A stretch of DNA of 32,212 nt from Kangiellaceae bacterium (GTDB lineage: Bacteria; Pseudomonadota; Gammaproteobacteria; Enterobacterales; Kangiellaceae). A program made the translations under genes and the position numbers. Numbering within the stretch: position 1 is the stretch's first letter; each line of letters starts with the position of its first letter. This document shows, in pieces, positions 8,401 through 16,429 of the stretch. Location: assembly GCA_030590405.1 (NCBI GenBank), contig JAUUYO010000002.1:1-32212 (forward strand). Reading direction: 5' to 3'. The notes under the pieces are model-generated. The model saw only the letters and a list, made by a program, of their open reading frames with translations. It ran no database searches and had not been told where the DNA came from.

Positions 8401-9211
8401 GGAACTTGATATTAATACCACTGGTAGTCCCTTCAAATCCAGGAGCACCTACAGTATTGTGGTATAAACCATTTTTACCGAATTCACCATATCGGTATTT
8501 GAGATCTTGCTTTTTATCACGGAAACCACCGTTTTCACGAGCTCCAGACATTGCTGTTTGAAAGTAGTGCTTAGGCCTAAAATCATCCCAGCGCTGATGT
8601 GACCAGCCAATTCCAGGTGGACGACCTTCTGCAGGTGGAGTATCCAATGCACGCCCTAAATAGTCTTCTATTTCAGGTTTCCATGGGTTTTCAAAGTCAG
8701 TATTTGAAAACTTCATTGGTGCAGGCCAGATATCTTGGGATAAGAAATCTTCTAACATAACGCCATCAGGCACTTCGTCAGCATTTGCTGGCGCAGGCAT
8801 TGACACCCAGTTTTTTGGTTCTTTAGCATGCTTTTTTAACCTGTCCATGCCAAATTCTTCAAAACGTAACATCTGTTGCGAGAACTTAGTCGCGTTATAC
8901 AGAGGACTAGGAGTACCGTTTGTAGGTACATTAAAAACACCATTGGTGCGCTGATCAGCAGCCTGAAGTACGTTAGCTGAATGTGTATCTTCAACACTTT
9001 CAGTTTCACCGCCTTCAAAGGTTCCGGCATTTGCTTCAAAATGATCGTCAGGAACATCGCCAAAAATAGGCCCGGTTGGTAAGGATGGATCGTCTCCAGC
9101 CGTCTCAGCCGCTACGCTAATCGACACACAGAGTGTCGCACACAGCACAGCTTTAGAGATATGCGAAAGTCGCCACCCCTGGGTTTTAGGAATTTTTCTT
9201 TGAAATATCAT
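5471..9211 (-). CDS. Large secreted multicopper oxidase with a long C-terminal extension
   Basis: A 1246-residue exported protein; the signal peptide ends near residue 35 (VAAETA) and has no twin-arginine motif. All four copper motifs are present: H328-E-H330, H401-D-H403, H727-P-V-H730-I-H732, and H786-C787-H788-x3-H792-x4-M797. The type-1 copper (H727, C787, H792, M797) and the trinuclear cluster should therefore be complete. The motif order is that of laccase-like three-domain oxidases of about 500-600 residues. Here an N-terminal extension, an inter-motif insert with an Asp-rich DxDGDGxxD loop near 609-617, and about 430 residues after motif IV double the length. That C-terminal part holds two cysteine pairs (C963/C975, C1026/C1038) and C1227; I do not recognise it. 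The substrate is unknown: metal, phenol or another reductant. GAGG seven bases upstream supports the start. Copper loading probably uses the downstream SCO/PCuAC protein. Confidence 0.93.
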   Translation of the reverse strand: MIFQRKIPKTQGWRLSHISKAVLCATLCVSISVAAETAGDDPSLPTGPIFGDVPDDHFEANAGTFEGGETESVEDTHSANVLQAADQRTNGVFNVPTNGTPSPLYNATKFSQQMLRFEEFGMDRLKKHAKEPKNWVSMPAPANADEVPDGVMLEDFLSQDIWPAPMKFSNTDFENPWKPEIEDYLGRALDTPPAEGRPPGIGWSHQRWDDFRPKHYFQTAMSGARENGGFRDKKQDLKYRYGEFGKNGLYHNTVGAPGFEGTTSGINIKFHPNMPIQDPKTLWTFDGTLPPKLLKAKYGEPLVMRHYNALPIDVSANQGFGVHTISTHEHNGHNPAESDGYANAFFFPGQFYDYRWPMTLAGSDSINTVAQDMRAGAPDGKGGIKKLPGDWHETMSTHWFHDHMLDFTAQNVYKGNAAMMNYYSALDRGNEKLDDGVNLRLPSGSAKDWGNRDYDVNLVLADKAWDRDGQLWFNPFNIKGFIGDVMTVNWLYDPYLEVRARRYRFRILNGSVSRYFKNVLVNEAGDRVPFHMVANDGNIMEHTVYFENGELPTHAIAERYDIIVDFSNFKDGDKLYFVNLMQHKSGQVTDKVVSLEDVLNGTYSPTAVDDDGDGQTDRWLDGDPVVGKFLEFRVKKYKGKDESMDPADYVVGKKKMIPIQRPTEEELAGALHRSFEFERQPTDEKPWVIETDGGKGVGMDPRRLSAAPTKNGGLEVWRLINSGTWSHPVHIHFEEGIILRRNGVAPPEWEQWARKDVYRIGPQPDSGAIVEIALRFREFAGTYMEHCHNTQHEDHAMLLRWDIENPGQTKLMPTPIPTWDGVSYVDSVALPTARTGDDVGQYGPILEPVDIWVRGAVVTELDNLKDTPLGDALSDPEPDNERGVITYPLTKGTNIDANGNATEVLFVLHDVSDQELADELGLSWAGKLTNTPVAATAEASVSESGHWTFYGDLPNPVWANPPCRVSDGTSNGVACENPDAIPDVNDNSTYSPLRRVNYGGTDVIFNAIIFQWGDQPWEHNRIDESCVSFPDLPANTTCMYNGNVWGGLHESGHVVALDTDSATPTISLKLHKSWTDGGDYLPYYVVVDTFPFGPSRAMGVPYVPKHAFLGEAAVPLVQFMPPAPIRPSYPPMPSDGNGVLGGGPFGSQVGVPSYFMPEDDYSPMWHIGFAHWLIPATDSVGVVKGLEQLKQLRSEGKIEIVEFPAPPQIGTDNYDFENPNSPHVVNCPTPMTVDTLIHTARNAGKF

Positions 9212-9733
9212 AATATAACCTCTTATGTTTGTGGGTTGTTAGCAAATATCAAATCGCGCAGCAATATACAAAAAATCCCCTTAAGTAATAACGCCGGGTA
9301 GTTTGATCTCACATCTTTTTATAGCTTGGTTCGTGTTAATGCAAGTATCAGATAGATGTAGGTCAGCTAACTGAAAGTCACTTATGAATTCATATCAATT
9401 GCGTTCAATATAAATCCAAAGCGTTTGCGCCAAAATAAAAATCAACTTCCTACTAATTTAGTGCTTACTTCACATTAGATGATTTTCTATGGAATGAGCC
9501 AGCTTTCCAAATCAGCAACCTTGGTAAAAGTTGATTAGCTAAGACTAATGTAGCCAGACCAAATCTTTCAAGTGACAAGAAGTGACACAAGCTATTAACG
9601 CCCTTAATGTCACGCAATGTCACGCAATGTCACTCGACGCCTGTGTGGCAAAACATCGCACTACCTTGACATTGAGCAAAAAAGAAGCAATGGAGTTTTA
9701 TTTTTGACTGAGAATTATCTCAAATATAGCGCT
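9212..9733. other. 522-bp upstream region of the multicopper oxidase
   Basis: No gene is supported. It lies between the aminotransferase stop and the oxidase start, both on the minus strand, so it is the 5' control region of the oxidase. It contains a phased GTGAC/GTCAC array (9571-9635). I could not fix a single convincing -35/-10 pair. No strong terminator follows the aminotransferase gene; TGAGAATTATCTCA near 9710 has no U-tract. Confidence 0.55.
9571..9635. promoter_or_regulatory. Phased GTGAC/GTCAC repeat array upstream of the oxidase gene
   Basis: AGTGACA occurs at 9571 and 9581, exactly 10 bp apart. The inverted form GTCAC occurs at 9609, 9619 and 9629, again exactly 10 bp apart, within three copies of AATGTCACKC. 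The array is therefore two direct copies facing three inverted copies. Ten-bp phasing places the sites on one face of the helix, as in cooperative response-regulator binding. It lies 360-425 bp upstream of the oxidase ATG. The binding protein is unknown. Confidence 0.55.
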
Positions 9734-11176
9734 TTAAAAATCATCCAGGCTTAAAATTAGAGCTTGTTCTTTTATGGGTGAATAATCACCGATGGTGGTA
9801 TCAAAATGATAATCTAATTCCCAATGATGAATATTCTCAACGATTTGGCTGATTGCATTGGCTATGAATCTTGCCTCATCATCTGTAGAGGTTGGGTGCA
9901 TCGAAATTCTGACCCAGCCCGGCTTACGACTTAAATCGCCTTCATCGATCTGACAAGTGATCTCATTTGATGTAGCTTTATCAACGCCTAACAGAATATG
10001 TCCATAAGTCCCGGCGCATGAGCATCCACCTCGGGTTTGGATACCAAAACGGTCGCTTAGTAAACGGACAATCAAATTAAAATGAATCTCCGGCAAATAA
10101 AACGAAACCACGCAAAGTCGATCTTTATGTTGATCATGAAGTATTTCTAACGAAGGGATTTTTCTTAGTTCTTCATATAAAATATCAACCAGCTGTTTTT
10201 CTCTGAGTCGGATATTCTCAGTGCCCATCTGCTCTTTAAGCTTAATGGCTAAAGCGGTACGTATCGTTTGCAAAAATCCAGGCGTGCCACCGTCTTCCCT
10301 GATTTCGATATCATCATAGAAATGATGCTTGCCCCAGGGATTTGTCCAGGTAACCGTGCCACCACCTGGATGATCAGGAATTTTATTGTTATAAAGCTTT
10401 TTATTAAAAACCAATACGCCTGAGCTACCGGGACCACCTAAGAATTTATGCGGTGAAAACATCACCGCATCCAGTCTTTCTAGCGGATCGACTGGATGCA
10501 TATCAATATCCACATAAGGCGCAGAAGCTGCAAAATCGATAAAACAATAACCACCATTTTGATGCATGGCTTTTGCCAATTGGCGATAATCGGTTTTAAT
10601 CCCGGTGACATTACTGCAGGCGGTAAAGGTACCAATTTTTAGTGGCCTGTCTTTATATTCTTGCAACAGGTTTTCGAGCGCACTGACATCGGGCAAACCA
10701 ACCTCATTCTCTGGAATTCGGATCACAGTAACCGCACACTCTTCCCAAGTGGTTTGATTGGAATGATGCTCCATATGAGTAATGAAAACTACCGGCTTTT
10801 CGCTCTCTTTAATTTCAAAGCGCCCCGCCCATTTTTCAGGAAGCTTAAGACCGAGAATACGTTGAAACTTATTAACCACTGCGGTCATACCCGCACCCGC
10901 ACAGATAAGCGCATCATCCTCACTGGCATTGACGTGTTTTTTTATTATTTGCTGAGCCTGATGATACAAATTAGTCATGGCACAACCAGTAAAACTCGCT
11001 TCAGTGTGAGTATTGGCGATCAACGGACCAATTTTACTGGTCATAAAGTCCTCAATCGGTTGATAAAGTCTGCCACTGGCGGTCCAGTCAGCATAGAGAA
11101 TTTTTTGACCAGCATGCTCAAGATCAATGCCAATGATATTTTGTCTGAAGGGTTTAAAGTAATCTTCTAGATTCAT
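9734..11176 (-). CDS. Class V PLP-dependent aminotransferase / cysteine desulfurase-like enzyme
   Basis: A 480-residue PLP enzyme of fold type I. Visible residues are the histidine pair in MEHHSN (137-138), the aspartate of FIDFAA (D214) that contacts the pyridine nitrogen, the PLP lysine K244 in SPHKFLGGPGSSG, and the cysteine loop RGGCSCAGTYGH (C385, C387). The loop position resembles the SufS/CsdA active-site loop, but the motif has two cysteines in CxC form instead of the usual RxGxHCA, so desulfurase activity is uncertain. I start at ATG 11176, with AAGGA ten bases upstream, because homology begins there; a TTG at 11260 would add 28 residues. No SufE, IscU or other Fe-S gene is adjacent. 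Divergent transcription from an Lrp-type regulator points instead to amino-acid metabolism. Confidence 0.85.
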   Translation of the reverse strand: MNLEDYFKPFRQNIIGIDLEHAGQKILYADWTASGRLYQPIEDFMTSKIGPLIANTHTEASFTGCAMTNLYHQAQQIIKKHVNASEDDALICAGAGMTAVVNKFQRILGLKLPEKWAGRFEIKESEKPVVFITHMEHHSNQTTWEECAVTVIRIPENEVGLPDVSALENLLQEYKDRPLKIGTFTACSNVTGIKTDYRQLAKAMHQNGGYCFIDFAASAPYVDIDMHPVDPLERLDAVMFSPHKFLGGPGSSGVLVFNKKLYNNKIPDHPGGGTVTWTNPWGKHHFYDDIEIREDGGTPGFLQTIRTALAIKLKEQMGTENIRLREKQLVDILYEELRKIPSLEILHDQHKDRLCVVSFYLPEIHFNLIVRLLSDRFGIQTRGGCSCAGTYGHILLGVDKATSNEITCQIDEGDLSRKPGWVRISMHPTSTDDEARFIANAISQIVENIHHWELDYHFDTTIGDYSPIKEQALILSLDDF

Positions 11177-11290
11177 TTTTAATAATTCCTTGGTTCTTAT
11201 GGGTTCCAGCGCTGCGTAACTTTTGACTAGATCAAGAGCTGTTGATCTTTCATAGTTCAATAGCCCTTAACTATTATTTCACAAATTAAT

Positions 11291-11356
11291 GAGAAAATTA
11301 TTCTGTATTTGGCTGATTTTACTGATATGCTAGTATATTATTCTAATTTATTAGAA
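11291..11356. promoter_or_regulatory. Lrp-box-like operators between the aminotransferase and Lrp genes
   Basis: GAGAAAATTATTCTG at 11291-11305 matches the E. coli Lrp consensus YAGHAWATTWTDCTR at 14 of 15 positions. A second site, TTCTAATTTATTAGAA at 11341-11356, is a perfect palindrome with 7-bp arms. Both lie in the 208-bp divergent region, so the Lrp-type protein probably controls itself and the aminotransferase. Confidence 0.55.
11309..11336 (+). promoter_or_regulatory. Candidate promoter of the Lrp/AsnC gene
   Basis: TTGGCT (11309-11314) and TAGTAT (11331-11336) are separated by 16 bases, and TGC directly before the -10 gives an extended -10. The palindromic operator starts four bases downstream, where bound protein would block initiation. 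TATATT at 11334 is an alternative -10. Confidence 0.4.
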
Positions 11357-11384
11357 ATTTAGAGATTTATTTTTTAGTGATATT

Positions 11385-11843
11385 ATGGATGTTTTTGACA
11401 AAAAGATTTTGACAATATTGCAACAAGACTGCACCGCATCGGTGAGTGATGTGGCAGAACAAGTGGGTCTGTCTACCACGCCTTGCTGGCGACGCATTCA
11501 GGCAATGGAAAAATCTGGCATAATTAAAGGCCGAGTGGCACTAACAGATCCGGAAAAATTAAATGTTGGATTAACCGTTTTTGTTATGGTGAAAACCAAT
11601 CAGCATAATCCAAAGTGGTTAGACAACTTTTCAAATACGATTAAAGAAATCCCTGAAATTATGGAATTTTATCGATTAAGTGGTGATGTCGATTATTTAT
11701 TACGAATTGTTGTACCCGACATGAAGGCATTCGATATGTTTTACAAAAAACTGATCACCCAGGCAGATTTTTCCGATATTAGCTCCAGTTTTGCAATGGA
11801 AGAAATAAAATATACCACACGATTACCATTAGATTATGTTTAA
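11385..11843 (+). CDS. Lrp/AsnC family transcriptional regulator
   Basis: A 152-residue protein of the usual family length. Residues 1-60 are the AsnC-type helix-turn-helix: FDKKILTILQQDCTASVSDV, then GLSTTPCWRRIQAMEKSGII with the recognition helix at CWRRIQ. Residues about 65-145 are the RAM domain, a ferredoxin-like fold that binds amino acids and builds the octamer. The conserved GDVDYLLRIVVPDMKAFDMF segment lies near residue 100. No clear Shine-Dalgarno precedes the ATG, but homology begins at residue 1. It is divergent from a PLP enzyme, the common arrangement for local Lrp-type regulators that sense the neighbour's substrate or product. It resembles local AsnC-type regulators as much as global Lrp, so I assign no symbol. 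Confidence 0.93.
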   Translation: MDVFDKKILTILQQDCTASVSDVAEQVGLSTTPCWRRIQAMEKSGIIKGRVALTDPEKLNVGLTVFVMVKTNQHNPKWLDNFSNTIKEIPEIMEFYRLSGDVDYLLRIVVPDMKAFDMFYKKLITQADFSDISSSFAMEEIKYTTRLPLDYV

Positions 11844-11882
11844 ACAATTTATCATAATAATAAAAATACCGCAGAAGGATGC

Positions 11883-12962
11883 ATGCACAAATTAACTTTT
11901 CTTTTTTTCTTTTGTTTAGCGGGTTATTTTGGCTCGGTATTTGAGCTGCATTCGGCAGAAGAAAACCAGACTAATGAGCTTGTTGAAAAAAAACCAGAAT
12001 TTGAGCCGACAGAAGTAACTACGCCCGACGAAATACCACCCAACGAACCCGCTTCTCAAATCGAATTACAAACATCACAAGAAACGGATCAACTATCAAA
12101 CGACGGTATCGAAAATTCAAAAAATGCCATCTACCAAGGTGCGGTTGGTTTTGCTAATTGGGTGGATACATTTTTTGGTGATAGACAAGAACTGGAAGAC
12201 GCCAGTTATGATTATTTAAGGCTGGTTAATAGTCTGGTACTTCGAGAAGGTGAAAACCCAAAGTACCGAACGAGGATCAAAGCGAAAGTTCATCTGCCAC
12301 AATTTCGCAATAAGACCAGCTTGCTTTTTAGTAATGACAGCGCAACTTCAAATGATAATTTTGAATCTGAAGAAAATAAAAGAAACACTCTGAATGATGA
12401 TAATAACGAAAGTCTCTCTGCAGCGATCAACTATGAAACAGAAGTTTATGCAAAATCAAAATTTGATTTTCGTGTCGGAATAGATTCATCCATCGACACC
12501 TTTGCCTTTATCAAACACAGTATGCCACTATATGATAGCGAGGATCTGCAGATCCAAAATTTTAACTATTTATTTTGGGAAGAAGAGCAAGGGTTCGGTT
12601 TAAAAACCCAATTAGAGCTGAATAAGGTTCTCGACGAAAAAACTCTTTTCCGTTGGAAATACTCAATACTACGTGCAGAAAAAAGTGATGGTAATGAGTG
12701 GTATAACCGATTCTCATTGGTTAACCAAATATCCGAAGAGAGATGGATAGCCTATGAATTGGGGTTCAATGGTGATACCGTACATCGCTACAAGGTAGAA
12801 AATTATCGATTCTCTGTACGACTTAGAAGCCAGACATCGGTTGACTGGTTATATCTTGAAATTGAGCCAGAAATTCGATACATTAGAACCCCCGACTTCT
12901 TTCAAAGAGAGCTGATAGCCGGGCTTATTGTGAAATTAGAAGTTCAGTTTGAAAAAAACTAA
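11883..12962 (+). CDS. Exported beta-rich protein, possible outer-membrane barrel, unknown function
   Basis: A 359-residue protein that I do not recognise. Residues 1-25 look like a signal peptide (ending about FELHSA). Residues 27-80 are an acidic Pro/Glu/Thr-rich linker. From about residue 105 the sequence alternates polar and hydrophobic residues in stretches of 8-12, many ending in aromatic residues (for example FDFRVGIDSS, FNYLFWEEEQ, WIAYELGFNG, WLYLEIEPEIRYI), as expected of amphipathic beta strands. The C-terminal strand (LIVKLEVQFEKN) carries a Phe three residues from the end but not at the last position. AAGGA precedes the ATG by only three bases. It begins 39 bases after the Lrp-type gene and may be co-transcribed. 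A membrane-associated barrel is an inference from the strand pattern alone. Confidence 0.6.
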   Translation: MHKLTFLFFFCLAGYFGSVFELHSAEENQTNELVEKKPEFEPTEVTTPDEIPPNEPASQIELQTSQETDQLSNDGIENSKNAIYQGAVGFANWVDTFFGDRQELEDASYDYLRLVNSLVLREGENPKYRTRIKAKVHLPQFRNKTSLLFSNDSATSNDNFESEENKRNTLNDDNNESLSAAINYETEVYAKSKFDFRVGIDSSIDTFAFIKHSMPLYDSEDLQIQNFNYLFWEEEQGFGLKTQLELNKVLDEKTLFRWKYSILRAEKSDGNEWYNRFSLVNQISEERWIAYELGFNGDTVHRYKVENYRFSVRLRSQTSVDWLYLEIEPEIRYIRTPDFFQRELIAGLIVKLEVQFEKN

Positions 12963-12989
12963 CCTCGAATTCAACTGATTATTTTAGGT

Positions 12990-14360
12990 TTAACTACCCG
13001 CAATCATCATTTCTGGCAGCAACCAGGAGCCAGTGAGCAAGCTGCTACGGCGATCATAATCATTGCCGATCGCGATAACATTGGCAAACATTTCTTTTAG
13101 ATTACCAGCGATAGTTATTTCCTGTACAAAAAATTGTATCTCACCATTTTCAACCCAAAAGCCGGAGGCGCCTCTCGAATAATCACCAGTGATCATGTTC
13201 ACCCCCTGCCCCATCATTTCGGTAACAATCAACCCGTTATTCATTTGTTTGACCATTTGTTCGAAACTCAGATCAGAGTTTGAAACATGCAGATTGTGTA
13301 CCCCACCACAATGGCTGGTCGGTTGCATATTCAGTTTTCTTGCCGAATAACTATTGAGTAAAAAAGTATTGACGATGCCGTCCTGTACGATCGCTTGTTC
13401 TTTAGTTGCGAGTCCTTCGTTATCATACCAGGTACTGGCTAATCCCTTTTTAATAAATGGTTTTTCTTGCATCGAAACAAAGTCTGGAAATATTTTGCTA
13501 TTTAAGCAGTCTAGCAAAAAAGACGATTTACGATAGATATTAGTACCGCTGATCGCCGCCTTAAAATTACCGATCAAAGAACGCGCCATTTCGGGAATAA
13601 ATAGAACTTTGGCTTTTTGAGTTTTTATTTGTCTGGCATTTAATCGCGCAATGGTTTTTTCTGCCGCTTTTTCACCAACAACTTTCCCCGTTTCTAGCCC
13701 ATCAGCATCGCGACTAATGGTGTACCAATGATCTCGCTGTTTGCCAAGATGATCTTCTGCGATTAATACGCAGCTTAAGCTGTGCCTGGTCGAGGGAGTA
13801 GCAGCTTTGAAGCCATGAGAGTTAGTGTAAAATCGAATATTGCGATGGCTACTAAAAGAACTTCCTTCGCTATTACTGATCTTGTCGCTAAAATCCAATC
13901 CATATGCTTCACATTCGAGCGCCTGTTGTTTGGCTGTTTCGGCGTTAATTCCCATAGGATGATCCAATTCTAAATCCATGGAATTTGTAGCCATTAATTC
14001 AGCATCGGCTAAGCCAGAACAGGGATCGGCCTGGGTATGCTTTGCGATATTGAGTGCGGCGTCCACCGCACCATGTAACGCTTTAATTGATAGATCGCTG
14101 GTAGTCGCGATGCCTTTTTGTTTTCCTAAATAAACGGTGATACCAAAGCTATTGTCACGATTGTACTCCAAGGTTTCAATTTCACGATTGCGTACCGAAA
14201 CACTGAGTCCAATATCCTTGCTAACTCCTACTTCAACCTGACTCGCACCTTTCTTTTTAGCGTAGTCAACGAGATCACCACAAGTCTGTTCAAAAAAATC
14301 AACTTCTTTTTTGATATCCATTTGATCCGCAGATGATGTTTGATTTATTTCTTGACTCAT
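12990..14360 (-). CDS. pmbA: Metalloprotease subunit PmbA/TldE
   Basis: A 456-residue protein, close to the E. coli PmbA length of 450. It is the partner subunit of TldD. Together they form a hollow heterodimeric peptidase in which TldD holds the zinc and PmbA lacks the HExxxH motif, as here. Family landmarks visible are VEVGVSKDIGLSVSVRNREIE near the N-terminus, KSSFLLDCLNSKIFP in the middle, and the C-terminal GNLKEMFANVIAIGND. Known roles are degradation of unfolded peptides and of the CcdA antitoxin, and microcin B17 maturation. The start ATG at 14360 follows the darP stop by one base (TAATATG), with AGGA just upstream, which implies translational coupling. The 27-base gap to the convergent gene at 12962 has no recognisable terminator. 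Confidence 0.95.
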   Translation of the reverse strand: MSQEINQTSSADQMDIKKEVDFFEQTCGDLVDYAKKKGASQVEVGVSKDIGLSVSVRNREIETLEYNRDNSFGITVYLGKQKGIATTSDLSIKALHGAVDAALNIAKHTQADPCSGLADAELMATNSMDLELDHPMGINAETAKQQALECEAYGLDFSDKISNSEGSSFSSHRNIRFYTNSHGFKAATPSTRHSLSCVLIAEDHLGKQRDHWYTISRDADGLETGKVVGEKAAEKTIARLNARQIKTQKAKVLFIPEMARSLIGNFKAAISGTNIYRKSSFLLDCLNSKIFPDFVSMQEKPFIKKGLASTWYDNEGLATKEQAIVQDGIVNTFLLNSYSARKLNMQPTSHCGGVHNLHVSNSDLSFEQMVKQMNNGLIVTEMMGQGVNMITGDYSRGASGFWVENGEIQFFVQEITIAGNLKEMFANVIAIGNDYDRRSSLLTGSWLLPEMMIAGS

Positions 14361-14361
14361 A

Positions 14362-14913
14362 TTATTCCTGATGAGATTGAGAACTATCTTTTAGATAACT
14401 CTTTATTTTATTAATTGCCAACTGTTTCTTTTGGGGCGTTTTTGCGTTATTGATATTTCTCAAAATCTGGCGCAAAGTTTGTCGTTTCAAAACAGGATTG
14501 TTAGACAAAAGCTCATCGATGTAGGCGTCACCACCCTCAATTAATTGATCGATAATTTCATTGTCAGAATTGTTACTTACTTGTTCAGCCTCTTGCTTTA
14601 AATGAAGACTTGTTTCGCCATTTAAAACCCCTCTGATCGCTTGCTCATCTTCGTTTCTTAAACATTTACCAATAAACATGATGTGGCGTTTTTTTGCCAG
14701 ATTGGTAGTGATTTTTTGATAATCCAACAAGCTTTTTAAAGTCACTTCTGATAAAGGTAATTCAGATAATTTTTTAACGCTCAATTCAGCCAACTCTAAA
14801 CCGAAATTTTTAATCGCTAAGGATTCGTTTTTTTGTTGTGTTTTACTGAGTGCATCAGAATCAGATTCTGCTTCTGACTCATATCGTTTACGATTAAATT
14901 TTTTGATCGCCAT
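14362..14913 (-). CDS. darP: Ribosome biogenesis factor DarP (YjgA, DUF615)
   Basis: A 183-residue basic protein matching the YjgA/DarP family in length and landmarks: an N-terminal SKTQQK-type segment, LGLELAELS-like and KKLSELPL helices, KKRHIMFIGKCLRNEDEQAI in the middle, and LRQILRNINNAK near the C-terminus. In E. coli the protein associates with late-stage 50S subunits and helps their assembly. Its ATG overlaps the tldD stop by one base (TAATG), with GGCGGA upstream, and its stop is one base from pmbA. It sits between the two halves of one protease. In E. coli yjgA is next to pmbA only, so the link to pmbA is old and the link to tldD is the notable part. Confidence 0.9.
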   Translation of the reverse strand: MAIKKFNRKRYESEAESDSDALSKTQQKNESLAIKNFGLELAELSVKKLSELPLSEVTLKSLLDYQKITTNLAKKRHIMFIGKCLRNEDEQAIRGVLNGETSLHLKQEAEQVSNNSDNEIIDQLIEGGDAYIDELLSNNPVLKRQTLRQILRNINNAKTPQKKQLAINKIKSYLKDSSQSHQE

Positions 14914-16349
14914 TAGTTAGTTCCGCCAACGGTTAACTCGTCAATTTTCAAGGTCGGCTGCCCTACCCCTACCGGCACACTTTGCCCCGCTTTTCCGCAG
15001 ATCCCAACGCCATTATCGAGCGCCATATCATTACCCACCATACTGACTTTGGTTAGCACATCCGGGCCATTGCCAATCAAAGTAGCGCCTTTGACTGGCG
15101 CAGTAATTTTGCCGTCTTCGATCAAATAAGCTTCGCTGGTAGAAAACACAAACTTACCGGAAGTAATATCCACTTGTCCGCCGCCAAAGTTAGGCGCGTA
15201 TAGGCCTTTTTTTACCGATTTAATAATATCTTCTTTTTCAGCTTCACCTGCCAACATATAAGTATTGGTCATCCGCGGCATTGGTAAGCAGGAGTAAGAT
15301 TCTCGGCGGCCATTACCGGTGGATTTTTGTTGCATCAACCGAGCATTTTTCTTGTCGTGCATGTAACCGGTCAAAATCCCATTTTCAATCAATGTGGTTG
15401 ACTGGCTGGGCGTACCTTCATCATCAATACTCAGCGACCCGCGTCGTCCCTGGATAGTGCCATCATCGACAATAGTGCAAAGCGGCGATGCAACTCGCTG
15501 ACCGATCCGATCGCTAAATGCCGATGAACCTTTACGGTTAAAGTCACCCTCCAGTCCGTGACCGATCGCTTCATGCAGTAACACCGCTGGCCAGCCTGAA
15601 CCAAGCACCACCGGCATTTGACCAGCAGGTGCAGCAATTGCATCTAAATTCACCAGCGCCTGATGCACCGCTTCTTTAGCTAGCTGTTGTAATAACTCGT
15701 CATTTAAGATCTGGTAAGAATCTCGTCCACCTGCGCCCGCGCTGCCCCGCTCGGTTTTACCATTTTTGTCGATAATAACCGTAACATTAGCTCGAACGAG
15801 CGGGCGAATATCGCTGGCAAAGGTGCCATCGGACGCGCATACCAATATTTTTTCATAAACGCCGGATAAAGATGCAATCACTTCTCTGACTCGGGGGTCA
15901 GCCTGTCTGGCTAATTGATCTAAACGGTGTAAAATTGATAATTTTTCAGCTTCTGTGAGACTCATCAATGGGTCATCTTGGGCGTATCGGGCAATTTGTC
16001 CGCTGATTGGCGAGAGTTTAACCATTGATTGGCTACCAGCAAGCGCAATTGTTCTAGAAGCATTAGCGGCTTGTTGCAAAGCTGGCAGAATAATCTCTTC
16101 GGAATAGGCAAAACCTGTTTTGTCACCGGACAAGGCTCTGATGCCAACGCCTTTATCACTGCTAAAGCTGGCATCTTTGACGATCCCATCTTCGAGCATC
16201 CAGGACTCATGGCGACTGCTTTGAAAATACATTTCAGCAAAATCAATTTGATGGGACATCATCGACTCTAAAGTGGTCACTAAATCACTAGAATCCAGAC
16301 CTCCTTCCGCTAGAAACTCGTTCGATGTGTTAATCAATGTTTGTGACAT
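14913..16349 (-). CDS. tldD: Zinc metalloprotease subunit TldD
   Basis: A 478-residue protein (E. coli TldD 481). The zinc-binding motif is H259-E260-A-I-G-H264 in a [14 protein letters not shown] context. C451 in [18 protein letters not shown] is the expected third metal ligand near the C-terminus. It pairs with PmbA to form the peptidase that degrades unstructured peptides. The start at 16349 has only a weak GGA upstream, but homology supports it. Transcription probably comes from the nitrilase side or from the 80-base gap before it. Coupling to darP by a 1-base overlap, and of darP to pmbA across one base, places both subunits in one transcript, which would favour balanced synthesis. Confidence 0.96.
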   Translation of the reverse strand: MSQTLINTSNEFLAEGGLDSSDLVTTLESMMSHQIDFAEMYFQSSRHESWMLEDGIVKDASFSSDKGVGIRALSGDKTGFAYSEEIILPALQQAANASRTIALAGSQSMVKLSPISGQIARYAQDDPLMSLTEAEKLSILHRLDQLARQADPRVREVIASLSGVYEKILVCASDGTFASDIRPLVRANVTVIIDKNGKTERGSAGAGGRDSYQILNDELLQQLAKEAVHQALVNLDAIAAPAGQMPVVLGSGWPAVLLHEAIGHGLEGDFNRKGSSAFSDRIGQRVASPLCTIVDDGTIQGRRGSLSIDDEGTPSQSTTLIENGILTGYMHDKKNARLMQQKSTGNGRRESYSCLPMPRMTNTYMLAGEAEKEDIIKSVKKGLYAPNFGGGQVDITSGKFVFSTSEAYLIEDGKITAPVKGATLIGNGPDVLTKVSMVGNDMALDNGVGICGKAGQSVPVGVGQPTLKIDELTVGGTN

Positions 16350-16429
16350 AAGTATTTCCGATGAAAAAGTCTTTGAACTAGTTTATTAATAATTACTCAA
16401 CGAGATGAGATTTTGAACAGTTACGCGAA

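Noticed and set aside
5471-9211. The oxidase as an MnxG-type manganese oxidase because of its similar length
   Set aside because: The four copper motifs are in laccase order within residues 328-797 and the extra length is an unrecognised C-terminal region, so the size match alone does not support manganese oxidation.
10661-11170. A 169-codon open frame on the plus strand opposite the aminotransferase
   Set aside because: It lies wholly antisense to a well-conserved PLP enzyme and has no ribosome binding site or recognisable domain.
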